Assembly (NCBI GenBank): GCA_015066635.1
Contig: SVOA01000006.1
Location: forward strand, 1-64,000
Source: Oscillospiraceae bacterium
GTDB taxonomy: Bacteria; Bacillota; Clostridia; Oscillospirales; Acutalibacteraceae
Length of the DNA stretch: 64,000 nt
Direction of reading: 5' to 3'
Each line of letters opens with the position of its first letter. Position 1 is the stretch's first letter. Under the pieces are notes generated by a model. That model was not told the DNA's origin. It made no database searches and saw only the letters and a program-made list of their open reading frames with translations. Positions 53,141 through 60,964 of the stretch are shown here, piece after piece. Both the position numbers and the translations under genes were made by a program.

Positions 53141-54679
53141 ATGAACAGAAAAATAGGAGTAATTTATTCATACGCGTTAATGCTTGTTGAGGTCTTCTCG
53201 GCAATGCTTTTTACGCCGTTTTTAATTAAAACTCTCGGCAGTTCCGATTACGGTGTTTATCAGCTTATAACTTCCATAACCTCATATCTGCTTATTCTTG
53301 ACCTCGGAATAGGAAATGCTGTCATACGCTTTATGGCGAAGTTCCGTGCAAACAACAACCTGCAGAAGCAAGAGGAGTTTCTCGGAATAGCGACCGTCTA
53401 TTATATGGCGATAGCGCTTGTTGCCGTTATTGCGGGCGCGGTAATAATTATTATTTTCCCGACCGCCTTTGCAAAGGGACTTACGCCCGAGGAAATCTCA
53501 ACCGCAAGAAAGCTGCTTGTTATCACGGTCTGCAATGTTGCCGTTACTCTCGGCACGTCAAGCTTTGCCACAACGCTTATAGCGTATGAACGTTTTTCCT
53601 TTTCCAAGGGACTGAGTATCCTTACGGCTCTGCTCAAAGTATTGCTTTCCGTAATAGCACTTTTACTCGGAATGAGCAGCTTCGGAATAGTGCTTGTCCA
53701 CTTTATTACCAACTTCTCAACAAGACTTTTATATGTGCTTTATGTATTGCTGAAACTGAAAATAAAGCCGAAATTCTCAAATCCCGATTTCGGATTTATC
53801 AAGGAAACGGTTTCGTATTCCTCATTTGTTTTGCTTCAGATGATAGCAACTCAGATAAACTCGATGACCGACTCCGTTTTGCTCGGTATTCTTGCTAAGG
53901 GTTCTTCGGCTATAATCGCCGTTTACGGTGTCGGCGCGCAGATAATTCAGTATTTCAAAACCATAGGCAGCCATATAAACGGGGTGCTTATGGCAGGCGT
54001 TGTAAGACTTGTTGAGAACGGGGCAACGCCTAAGGAAATACAGAACGAAATGGTGCGCATCGGCAGAATGCTCCTTATGATGCTCGGCATGGTATTTACC
54101 GTTTTTATCGTAAACGGCAGACAGTTTATGATACTCTGGGCAGGGGAGAGCTACGAAAAAGGCTATATGGTTGCTGTTGCAATTATGGTGCCTACGATGT
54201 TTACCGTTGTTCAGAATATAGGCAGTCAGGTCCTCTGGGCTATGAACAGACACAGACGTCAGGCAGTTGTTCAGGTCATTTCGGCGCTGATAAACATAGT
54301 CCTTACGGCGCTGCTGATTATGTGGAAGCCTCTCGAGGGCGCAGTAATCGGTTCGGTAATAGCTCTTACGGTCGGCGATGTAATCTGTATGAACATTATG
54401 TACAGAAAAGAAATCGGTATAAGCACTATCGGATATTTCTCGGGACTTTTCAAGGGAATACTTCCCTCACTGTTTATTGCAGCAGGGCTCGGTTACGGCT
54501 TTGACAGACTCGGAATAACTCCGAAGGGCTGGATAGGCTTCTTTATCGACTGTGCGGTAATGGTATTTATTTACGGTATCTGTATGTTGGCTTTCGGTCT
54601 TAACAAATCCGAAAAAACAATGTTTAAGAATATATTTACAAAAATTTTCAAAAAGCTGAAGATTATAAAAGGAGAATGA
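53141..54679 (+). CDS. wzx: Wzx-type repeat-unit flippase
   Basis: The 512-residue membrane protein has about fourteen hydrophobic segments. It opens RKIGVIYSYALMLVEVFSAMLFTPFLIKTLGSSDYGVYQL, the family signature of the polysaccharide-transport MATE/MVF clan. It flips undecaprenyl-linked repeats across the membrane for polymerisation by the EpsG-like proteins. Its normal base composition returns after the AT-rich pair. The 3' end ends six bases before the start of capE. Confidence 0.9.
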   Translation: MNRKIGVIYSYALMLVEVFSAMLFTPFLIKTLGSSDYGVYQLITSITSYLLILDLGIGNAVIRFMAKFRANNNLQKQEEFLGIATVYYMAIALVAVIAGAVIIIIFPTAFAKGLTPEEISTARKLLVITVCNVAVTLGTSSFATTLIAYERFSFSKGLSILTALLKVLLSVIALLLGMSSFGIVLVHFITNFSTRLLYVLYVLLKLKIKPKFSNPDFGFIKETVSYSSFVLLQMIATQINSMTDSVLLGILAKGSSAIIAVYGVGAQIIQYFKTIGSHINGVLMAGVVRLVENGATPKEIQNEMVRIGRMLLMMLGMVFTVFIVNGRQFMILWAGESYEKGYMVAVAIMVPTMFTVVQNIGSQVLWAMNRHRRQAVVQVISALINIVLTALLIMWKPLEGAVIGSVIALTVGDVICMNIMYRKEIGISTIGYFSGLFKGILPSLFIAAGLGYGFDRLGITPKGWIGFFIDCAVMVFIYGICMLAFGLNKSEKTMFKNIFTKIFKKLKIIKGE

Positions 54680-54684
54680 TTTAT

Positions 54685-55731
54685 ATGTCGCTTTTTACAG
54701 GTAAAACCCTTATGATTACAGGCGGAACGGGATCTTTCGGAAACGCTGTGCTCAACAGATTTCTCAAGACCGACATCGGAGAAATCAGAATACTCTCAAG
54801 AGACGAGAAAAAGCAGGACGATATGCGCCACGAGTTTCAGGCAAATATGCCCGAAGTCAGCGATAAGATTAAATTCTTTATCGGCGACGTCAGAGACCTT
54901 GCGAGCGTAAAAAATGCCATGCACGGCGTTGACTATATCTTCCACGCGGCGGCTCTCAAGCAGGTTCCTTCCTGCGAGTTTTTCCCGCTTGAAGCGGTCA
55001 AAACCAATGTAATAGGTACCGACAATGTGCTTACAGCGGCTATTGACGAGGGAGTTAAGACCGTTATCTGTCTTTCCACCGACAAGGCGGCATATCCCGT
55101 AAACGCTATGGGTACCTCAAAGGCAATGATGGAAAAGGTTATCGTTGCAAAGTCGAGAACAGTTTACCCCGACAAAACAAAAATCTGCTGTACCCGTTAC
55201 GGCAACGTAATGTGCTCAAGGGGCTCTGTTATTCCTTTGTGGATAGAGCAGATTAAAGAGGGCAAACCCATTACAATTACCGAGCCGAATATGACGCGCT
55301 TCATTATGAGTCTTGACGAAGCTGTCGATTTGGTCCTCTTTGCGTTTGAAAACGGCGTATCGGGAGATATACTTGTTCAGAAGGCTCCTGCCTGCACAAT
55401 AGGTGTTCTTGCCGAAGCCGTTAAGCAGCTTTTCTGCCCCGACACCGAAATCAAGGTTATCGGCATACGCCACGGCGAAAAGATGTATGAAACCCTGCTT
55501 ACAAACGAGGAGTGCGCTCACGCAACCGATATGGGCGACTTTTACAGAGTGCCTGCGGACAAGCGTTCGCTCAATTACGACAAGTACTTCAATGACGGCG
55601 ATAAGGACAGAAACACCCTTACAGAGTTCAATTCCAATAACACGGATTTGCTCAGCGTTGAGCAGGTTAAGGAAAAACTCCTTTCGCTTGAATACATAAG
55701 AGACGAATTATCAAAAACGGAGGGTAAATAA
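54685..55731 (+). CDS. capE: UDP-GlcNAc 4,6-dehydratase/5-epimerase (CapE/FnlA-like)
   Basis: The 348-residue protein has the NAD loop TGGTGSFG at residues 12-19, CLSTDKAAYPVNAMGTSKAMMEK with the active-site lysine region, and TRFIMSLDEAVDLVLFAF. It fits the CapE/FnlA group that starts UDP-N-acetyl-L-fucosamine synthesis, and the next two steps (capF, capG) are encoded at 56,805 and 57,976. ATG 54685 is ten bases after AAAGGAG. ATG 54676 is too close to that site. Confidence 0.9.
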   Translation: MSLFTGKTLMITGGTGSFGNAVLNRFLKTDIGEIRILSRDEKKQDDMRHEFQANMPEVSDKIKFFIGDVRDLASVKNAMHGVDYIFHAAALKQVPSCEFFPLEAVKTNVIGTDNVLTAAIDEGVKTVICLSTDKAAYPVNAMGTSKAMMEKVIVAKSRTVYPDKTKICCTRYGNVMCSRGSVIPLWIEQIKEGKPITITEPNMTRFIMSLDEAVDLVLFAFENGVSGDILVQKAPACTIGVLAEAVKQLFCPDTEIKVIGIRHGEKMYETLLTNEECAHATDMGDFYRVPADKRSLNYDKYFNDGDKDRNTLTEFNSNNTDLLSVEQVKEKLLSLEYIRDELSKTEGK

Positions 55732-55732
55732 T

Positions 55733-56788
55733 ATGTCAGAATTATCAAAACAACCGGAACGCAACACCGATGGAGTGCTGTTCAGTATAGTAATCCCCGT
55801 CTATAATGCTACCAAGTATCTGGAAGATTGCCTTAACTCTATTTCGTCTCAGAGCTTGTCAAAAGAGTTATATGAAATAGTTTGCGTTGAGGACTGTTCC
55901 ACGGACAAATCTTATGATTTGCTTATGGAACTTGGTAAGAATATAGAGAATATACGCATTTTTAAAAATGAAGAAAACTTAGGGCAGGCACCGACAAGAA
56001 ATGTCGGACTTGGAAAGGCAGTCGGAAAGTATGTTTGGTTTGTTGATGATGACGATATAATTTATCCCAATGTACTTGAGAGTATAGCTGAATTGCTCTT
56101 GAAAAACGAACCCGATGCTTTGATCTGCGATTTCAAAAAAATTGACGGCAATTATAAACTCAGAGACTGTAAAGGAGATATTAAGTTCGGCGGAGATTAC
56201 TTTGAATGCGACAGTCTTATAAAAAATGCACCTTGTAATATTGAAACACAGCAGCATAAAACATATATCTGGTGCTGCATGTACAGAAAAGACTTTATGG
56301 AGTCTCACAACATGGACTTTGACGAAGATATGCCGATATGCGAGGATATAGATTTCTTTGTAAAGTGGCCGAAAGTCAGCAAGATTATTAAGGCAGACCT
56401 GTTATGTTATCTATACAGAGACTGGGAGGGCTCAACAGTACATTTGGCTGACAATTACAAAAAAGGTTATTATTCAAGTATCAGAATCCTTGAAAAGTAT
56501 GTTGAGCGTAATAAAGATACAGAAAACATTGAAAACAATAAAGAATACCAAAATGATATCGCAACCTTTAAGCACAATATAGCCAATACTCTGGTGCAGG
56601 TAAAAGACATAAACTTTGTTAAGGATAAGCTTGGATACCTGAAATCAAAGGGATATTATCCTTATCCGTTTAACTTTGCGGTTTTTAATTCAAAAGAGCC
56701 TATTTTTAAGAAACTTGCACTGTTTGTTTTACCGATTAAACCGTTATTTATTTTGATAAATAAACTTTACGGAAAAATAAATAAATAA
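55733..56788 (+). CDS. Glycosyltransferase GT2, AT-rich insertion between capE and capF
   Basis: The 351-residue GT-A protein has FSIVIPVYNATKYLEDCLNSI, CVEDCSTDKSYDLL, NLGQAPTRNVGLGKAVGKY and the metal motif VDDDDI. It separates capE from capF and is AT-rich: line 55921-55980 has 16 G/C of 60, against 29 of 60 in capE at 55441-55500. It therefore seems to have been inserted. It may transfer FucNAc or the adjoining sugar, but this is inference from position. Confidence 0.87.
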   Translation: MSELSKQPERNTDGVLFSIVIPVYNATKYLEDCLNSISSQSLSKELYEIVCVEDCSTDKSYDLLMELGKNIENIRIFKNEENLGQAPTRNVGLGKAVGKYVWFVDDDDIIYPNVLESIAELLLKNEPDALICDFKKIDGNYKLRDCKGDIKFGGDYFECDSLIKNAPCNIETQQHKTYIWCCMYRKDFMESHNMDFDEDMPICEDIDFFVKWPKVSKIIKADLLCYLYRDWEGSTVHLADNYKKGYYSSIRILEKYVERNKDTENIENNKEYQNDIATFKHNIANTLVQVKDINFVKDKLGYLKSKGYYPYPFNFAVFNSKEPIFKKLALFVLPIKPLFILINKLYGKINK

Positions 56789-56804
56789 AAAAGAGGAAAT
56801 GCTG

Positions 56805-57956
56805 ATGAAAATCTTAGTAACAGGCGCAAACGGCTTTGTCGGCAAAAACCTGATTTCCACACTTGAAACCATAAGAGACGGCAAAAACAGATCAACCGAC
56901 CTGCCGACAGACCTTGAGATATTACCCTATGACATCGGTACTCCCGATGAGCTTTTCGAGCAGTACTGCAGGGAATGCGATTTCGTCTATAATCTTGTAG
57001 GTGTTCACAGACCCAAAGACGACAGCGAGTTTATGACGGGCAATTACGGATTTGTTTCGACTCTGCTCGACACTCTTGAAAGGGTAGGGAACTCACCGAG
57101 AATTGCTTTCTCGTCATCCGTTCAGGCAGAGCTTAACAACCCGTACGGCGAGAGCAAAAGGGCGGCGGAAAACGCCATATTTGACTATTCCGAAAGGACG
57201 GGCGCAAAGGTCTATATTTTCCGCTTTACAAATATTTTCGGCAAGTGGTCAAGACCGAATTACAACAGCGTTGTCGCAACCTTCTGCTACAATATTGCAA
57301 ATGACCTCCCGATAAGTATCAGAGACCGTAACTACGAAATGAAGCTCGTATATATTGACGATGTGGTCAATCAGATGCTTGAGGTCCTTATGGACAGGGG
57401 AATAAAATGCGGTGATTTTTATGCCGTTCCGGAGTTCCATAATGTTACGCTCGGCGAGCTTGCAGATATGATTTACTCGTTCAAGGAGAGTCGTAATAAC
57501 CGCTTCATACCCGATATGACCGAGGGAAGCTTTTCCAAAAAGCTTTACAGTACATATCTTTCATATCTTCCCAAGGACGGTTTTTCATATCCGTTAAACC
57601 AGAATACAGACGAGAGAGGCTCTTTTACCGAGGTGCTTAAAACCGAGAATTTCGGTCAGGTTTCGGTAAATATTTCCAAGCCTCACATTACAAAGGGAGA
57701 GCACTGGCACCACACCAAGAACGAGAAATTCCTTGTGGTTCACGGCAAAGGCGTTATACGTTTCCGTAAAATAGATTCCGATGAAATTATCGAATACTAT
57801 GTTTCGGGCGACAAGCTTGAGGTTGTCGATATTCCCACGGGATACACTCACAATATTGAGAATCTCGGCGACGACGATATGGTAACGCTTATGTGGGCAA
57901 ACGAGTGCTTTAACCCCGACAGACCCGATACCTTTGCGCTTAAAGTAAAAGAGTAA
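56805..57956 (+). CDS. capF: UDP-sugar 3-epimerase/4-reductase CapF (FnlB-like)
   Basis: The 383-residue protein joins an N-terminal extended-SDR reductase (MKILVTGANGFVGKNL; FSSSVQAELNNPYGESKRAAE with the YxxxK pair) to a C-terminal cupin epimerase domain. The cupin, from about residue 265, holds HWHHTKNEKFLVVHGKGVIRFR with metal-binding histidines. This two-domain layout is specific to CapF. It performs the second stage of UDP-L-FucNAc synthesis. ATG 56805 is eight bases after AGAGG. ATG 56799 is too near. Confidence 0.93.
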   Translation: MKILVTGANGFVGKNLISTLETIRDGKNRSTDLPTDLEILPYDIGTPDELFEQYCRECDFVYNLVGVHRPKDDSEFMTGNYGFVSTLLDTLERVGNSPRIAFSSSVQAELNNPYGESKRAAENAIFDYSERTGAKVYIFRFTNIFGKWSRPNYNSVVATFCYNIANDLPISIRDRNYEMKLVYIDDVVNQMLEVLMDRGIKCGDFYAVPEFHNVTLGELADMIYSFKESRNNRFIPDMTEGSFSKKLYSTYLSYLPKDGFSYPLNQNTDERGSFTEVLKTENFGQVSVNISKPHITKGEHWHHTKNEKFLVVHGKGVIRFRKIDSDEIIEYYVSGDKLEVVDIPTGYTHNIENLGDDDMVTLMWANECFNPDRPDTFALKVKE

Positions 57957-57975
57957 TCCGAAAGGAGATTATATA

Positions 57976-59103
57976 ATGGAAAAGCTGAAGCTGATGACCA
58001 TACTCGGCACAAGACCCGAAATAATACGCCTTGCGCCGACAATAAGATGCGCAGACAGATACTTTAATCATATTCTTGTCCACACGGGGCAGAATTACGA
58101 CTACACGCTCAACGAGGTTTTCTTTAAGGACCTTGAACTGCGTGAGCCCGATTACTATCTTGACGCGGTCGGAAAGAATCTCGGCGAAACAATGGGAAGC
58201 ATCATATCAAAATCGTATGATGTTCTTGTTAAGGAAAAACCCGACGCCGTGCTCATACTCGGCGACACGAATTCCTCGCTTGCGGCAATTTCAGCCAAAA
58301 GGCTCAAAATACCGATTTTCCATATGGAAGCAGGTAACCGATGCTGGGACTGGAACGTGCCCGAAATGATTAACAGAACGATAGTTGACCATATTTCCGA
58401 CATTAACCTTCCTTATACCGAGCACAGCCGCCGTTATCTTCTTAAGGAAGGACTGGACGGCAAAAGCATATTTGTAACAGGTTCTCCGATGCCCGAGGTT
58501 TTCAAGATTTACGGCGATAAGCTGGAGGGCAGCGATGTGCTTTCAAGACTTTCGCTCGAAAAGGGCAAATATATACTTCTTTCCTCTCACAGAGAGGAGA
58601 ATATCGACTCCGAGGAGCATTTTATGTCGCTTATGACCGCGGTCAACGAGATAGCGGAGGAGTACAAAATGCCTGTAATATATTCCACTCATCCGAGAAG
58701 CAAAAAGATGATAGAAAAACGCGGCTTCAAGTTTAATCCGCTGGTAAGAAGTCTTGAGCCCTTCGGCTTCTTTGACTACAACGTGCTTCAGAAGAACGCA
58801 TACTGCGTGCTTTCGGACAGCGGAACTCTTTCCGAGGAGAGCGCAATTCTCGGCTTCCCCGCAGTTCTTATCAGAACCTCAACCGAAAGACCCGAGGTCC
58901 TTGACAAAGGCACTGTCGTTATCGGAGGCATAAAGGGCAAAGACGTCAAACAGGCTATGGAACTTGCCGTTTCAATGTTTGACAACAACGAGGAAACCGT
59001 TATGGCGGAGGACTATTCCGACACCAATGTTTCCGTAAAGGTCTGCAAAATCATTCAGAGCTATGCAAAGATAGTTAAGCTCACTACATGGAATGAATTT
59101 TAA
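57976..59103 (+). CDS. capG: UDP-sugar 2-epimerase CapG (FnlC/WecB-like)
   Basis: The 375-residue protein belongs to the non-hydrolysing UDP-GlcNAc 2-epimerase family: LMTILGTRPEIIRLAPTIR, HTGQNYDYTLNEVFF, HMEAGNRCWDWNVPEMINR and SHREENIDSEEHF. The RCWDWNVPEMINR variant, in place of WecB's SGDLYSPWPEEANR-type sequence, marks the CapG/FnlC branch. It finishes UDP-L-FucNAc. It is the last gene of the polysaccharide locus, and no terminator is visible after it. Confidence 0.92.
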   Translation: MEKLKLMTILGTRPEIIRLAPTIRCADRYFNHILVHTGQNYDYTLNEVFFKDLELREPDYYLDAVGKNLGETMGSIISKSYDVLVKEKPDAVLILGDTNSSLAAISAKRLKIPIFHMEAGNRCWDWNVPEMINRTIVDHISDINLPYTEHSRRYLLKEGLDGKSIFVTGSPMPEVFKIYGDKLEGSDVLSRLSLEKGKYILLSSHREENIDSEEHFMSLMTAVNEIAEEYKMPVIYSTHPRSKKMIEKRGFKFNPLVRSLEPFGFFDYNVLQKNAYCVLSDSGTLSEESAILGFPAVLIRTSTERPEVLDKGTVVIGGIKGKDVKQAMELAVSMFDNNEETVMAEDYSDTNVSVKVCKIIQSYAKIVKLTTWNEF

Positions 59104-59129
59104 ACCGTTATACCGCGGAGAAAAAAGTA

Positions 59130-59252
59130 TTGACTTCTTGCTTCTTCGCTGATATAATAATAACTCGCTGAAAATGTTTATTTGTTTTCGGCTCCTTCCC
59201 TTAACAAATCTATCTAAGGTTAAGGGCAAAGTCCACAAGGAGGTGCAAAAAG
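59130..59252 (+). promoter_or_regulatory. rpsF-ssb-rpsR promoter and leader
   Basis: TTGACT (59130-59135) and TATAAT (59153-59158) have a 17-base spacer. The leader contains an 8-bp perfect hairpin, CCCTTAAC/GTTAAGGG (59198-59205 with 59219-59226), followed by AAGGAGGTG. The hairpin may be a ribosomal-protein autoregulatory site. Confidence 0.75.
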
Positions 59253-59534
59253 ATGGTAAAGTATGAATCAATCTTCGTTTTCTCGGTTGAGAATAAGACC
59301 GACGAGGACGTAAAAGCTCTTGTTGAAAAATTCAGCGCTTTGATTGAGAAAAACGGTACTCTCGAGAGCATTGACGAATGGGGCAGGAGAAAGCTTGCTT
59401 ACCTCATCAATGACGAGGCAGAGGGCTTCTATGTGCTCTATAACTTCGAGAGCGAACCCGCTTTCCCGGCTGAGCTTGAAAGAATCGCCGGCATTACCGA
59501 GGGCGTTCTTCGCTCAATCGTTGTTAAAAAATAA
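59253..59534 (+). CDS. rpsF: Ribosomal protein bS6
   Basis: The 93-residue protein is complete: KYESIFVFSVENKTDEDVKALVEKF, GRRKLAYLINDEAEGFYVLYNFES, and the ending RIAGITEGVLRSIVVKK. bS6 binds bS18 on the 30S platform. It leads the conserved rpsF-ssb-rpsR operon with a strong AAGGAGGTG site. Confidence 0.97.
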   Translation: MVKYESIFVFSVENKTDEDVKALVEKFSALIEKNGTLESIDEWGRRKLAYLINDEAEGFYVLYNFESEPAFPAELERIAGITEGVLRSIVVKK

Positions 59535-59549
59535 CGGAGGTATTATTTA

Positions 59550-60035
59550 ATGATTAACTGTGCAGTTATTATGGGCAGACTTACTGCTGACCCCGAGCTC
59601 AGAAAGACACCGACAGGTAAATCTGTTGTCAATTTTACCGTAGCCGTTGACAGAACCTATGTCAGACCCGGCGAGGACAGACAGGCAGATTTCATCAATG
59701 TTGTCGCATGGAATCAGACTGCAGATTTTATCACAAGATATTTCCGTAAGGGTTCAATGATTGCCGTTCAGGGCTCAATTCAGACACGTTCTTATGAGGA
59801 TAAGAACGGTAACAAAAGACAGGCCGTTGAGATCTTAGCGGACAACGTTTCGTTCTGCGGTTCAAAGGCATCAAACGATCAGGCACAGCAAAACAGATTT
59901 GAGGCGCCTGCTCAGAATGCTCCCGCATATCAGAGCGAAAGCACCGATTCCTTCAATGAAATCGGCGTTTCCGAAAACGGAGATACAATCGGCTTCGGCG
60001 AACAGGCAGACGGAGAAGACGAGCTTCCCTTCTGA
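59550..60035 (+). CDS. ssb: Single-stranded DNA-binding protein
   Basis: The 161-residue protein has an OB fold in residues 1-108 (MINCAVIMGRLTADPELRKTPTGK, ADFINVVAWNQTADFI, GSIQTRSYEDKNGNKRQAVEI). A Gln/Ala-rich linker leads to an acidic tip ending DELPF, which recruits repair and replication proteins. It lies between rpsF and rpsR, as in most Bacillota. Confidence 0.97.
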   Translation: MINCAVIMGRLTADPELRKTPTGKSVVNFTVAVDRTYVRPGEDRQADFINVVAWNQTADFITRYFRKGSMIAVQGSIQTRSYEDKNGNKRQAVEILADNVSFCGSKASNDQAQQNRFEAPAQNAPAYQSESTDSFNEIGVSENGDTIGFGEQADGEDELPF

Positions 60036-60072
60036 TACGCCGTAATTTAAGATTTTAACAGGAGGATATATC

Positions 60073-60321
60073 ATGGCTAACGAAAAAGCACAGGGCGCAC
60101 GCCCCATGAACAGAAAACGCAAGAAAGTATGCGCTTTCTGCGTTGAAAAGGTTGACAAGATTGACTATAAGGACGCCGCAAAGCTTCGCCGTTTCACTTC
60201 AGAGAGAGCAAAGATTCTCCCCAGAAGAGTTACGGGAACCTGCGCATATCATCAGAGAGAGCTGACCACAGCTATCAAGAGAGCAAGGGCTATCGCTCTG
60301 CTTCCTTATACTTCAGACTGA
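60073..60321 (+). CDS. rpsR: Ribosomal protein bS18
   Basis: The 82-residue protein has [24 protein letters not shown] and [30 protein letters not shown]. The CxxC plus a further Cys and His indicate the zinc-binding (C+) form. It pairs with bS6 in the 30S subunit. It has an AGGAGG site and is followed by a strong terminator. Confidence 0.97.
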   Translation: MANEKAQGARPMNRKRKKVCAFCVEKVDKIDYKDAAKLRRFTSERAKILPRRVTGTCAYHQRELTTAIKRARAIALLPYTSD

Positions 60322-60333
60322 TTACAAAGAATT

Positions 60334-60362
60334 TACCCCGTCTGTATGACGGGGTATTTTTT
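60334..60362 (+). terminator. Terminator of the rpsF-ssb-rpsR operon
   Basis: The stem TACCCCGTC/GACGGGGTA (60334-60342 with 60348-60356) with a 5-base loop is followed by T7. Confidence 0.92.
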
Positions 60363-60421
60363 TATGCCTGTGTATATTTTTCCATTTTACTTCCCACAAT
60401 ATAATCAAGGGAGGTGATTTT

Positions 60422-60595
60422 ATGACATCCAAGGAGCTTATGTATATTGAGGACGCGCTCGGACACGAGCAGTATTTCCTGACAAAGTTCGGCGAGATAG
60501 CGAACAGTCTGCAGGACGGCGAGCTCAAAAACTGCGTCAACGCCATGACCGCAAAGCATCAGGCGCTTTTTGACGGCTTTATGAATCTTTTATAA
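60422..60595 (+). CDS. Small spore-coat-like protein, 57 residues
   Basis: A 57-codon frame starts at ATG 60422 seven bases after GGGAGGTGAT, a very strong ribosome binding site. The sequence MTSKELMYIEDALGHEQYFLTKF followed by two helices resembles the N-terminal part of CotF-type and ferritin-like coat proteins. The gene lies 21 bases before a CotF-like gene. Both would be expected in the spore coat, which is inference from the neighbour and helix pattern. Confidence 0.72.
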   Translation: MTSKELMYIEDALGHEQYFLTKFGEIANSLQDGELKNCVNAMTAKHQALFDGFMNLL

Positions 60596-60616
60596 CATTG
60601 AAACGGAGTATTTAAC

Positions 60617-60862
60617 ATGGATGACAGAAACTTAATGGAAAATCTGCTTATGCTCGAGAAAGGAGCCTGCGACCTCTACACTCACGGTACCGTTGAGTCG
60701 GCAACTCCGGAGGTAACACAGCAGTTTAAAAACGCGCTTAACGATTCACTCTGTATGCAGGGCGACATTTTTAAGAAAATGCAGGCAAAGGGCTGGTATG
60801 CTCCCGAGCAGGCGGAGGCGTCAAAGCTCGGCACGGTAAAACAGAAATTCGCCACGGCATAA
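60617..60862 (+). CDS. CotF-type spore coat protein
   Basis: The 81-residue protein has NLMENLLMLEKGACDLYTHGTVES, then FKNALNDSLCMQGDIFKKMQAKGWY, the coat protein F family pattern. Such proteins form part of the outer spore layers. It is shorter than Bacillus CotF but of usual size for clostridial members. It follows the 57-residue gene with 21 bases between them. Confidence 0.85.
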   Translation: MDDRNLMENLLMLEKGACDLYTHGTVESATPEVTQQFKNALNDSLCMQGDIFKKMQAKGWYAPEQAEASKLGTVKQKFATA

Positions 60863-60876
60863 TCTTCGGTTTTTAA

Positions 60877-60910
60877 AACGGACAGCACTTGCGGCTGTCC
60901 GTTATTTATG
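60877..60910 (+). terminator. Terminator after the coat genes
   Basis: The stem AACGGACAGC/GCTGTCCGTT (60877-60886 with 60894-60903) has a 7-base loop. The T tract after it is short, so it may be leaky. Confidence 0.7.
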
Positions 60911-60964
60911 TTAAAATAAAATATATGTAAGTCTTATATGACTTCTGCAAAGGGGAGATATGAT

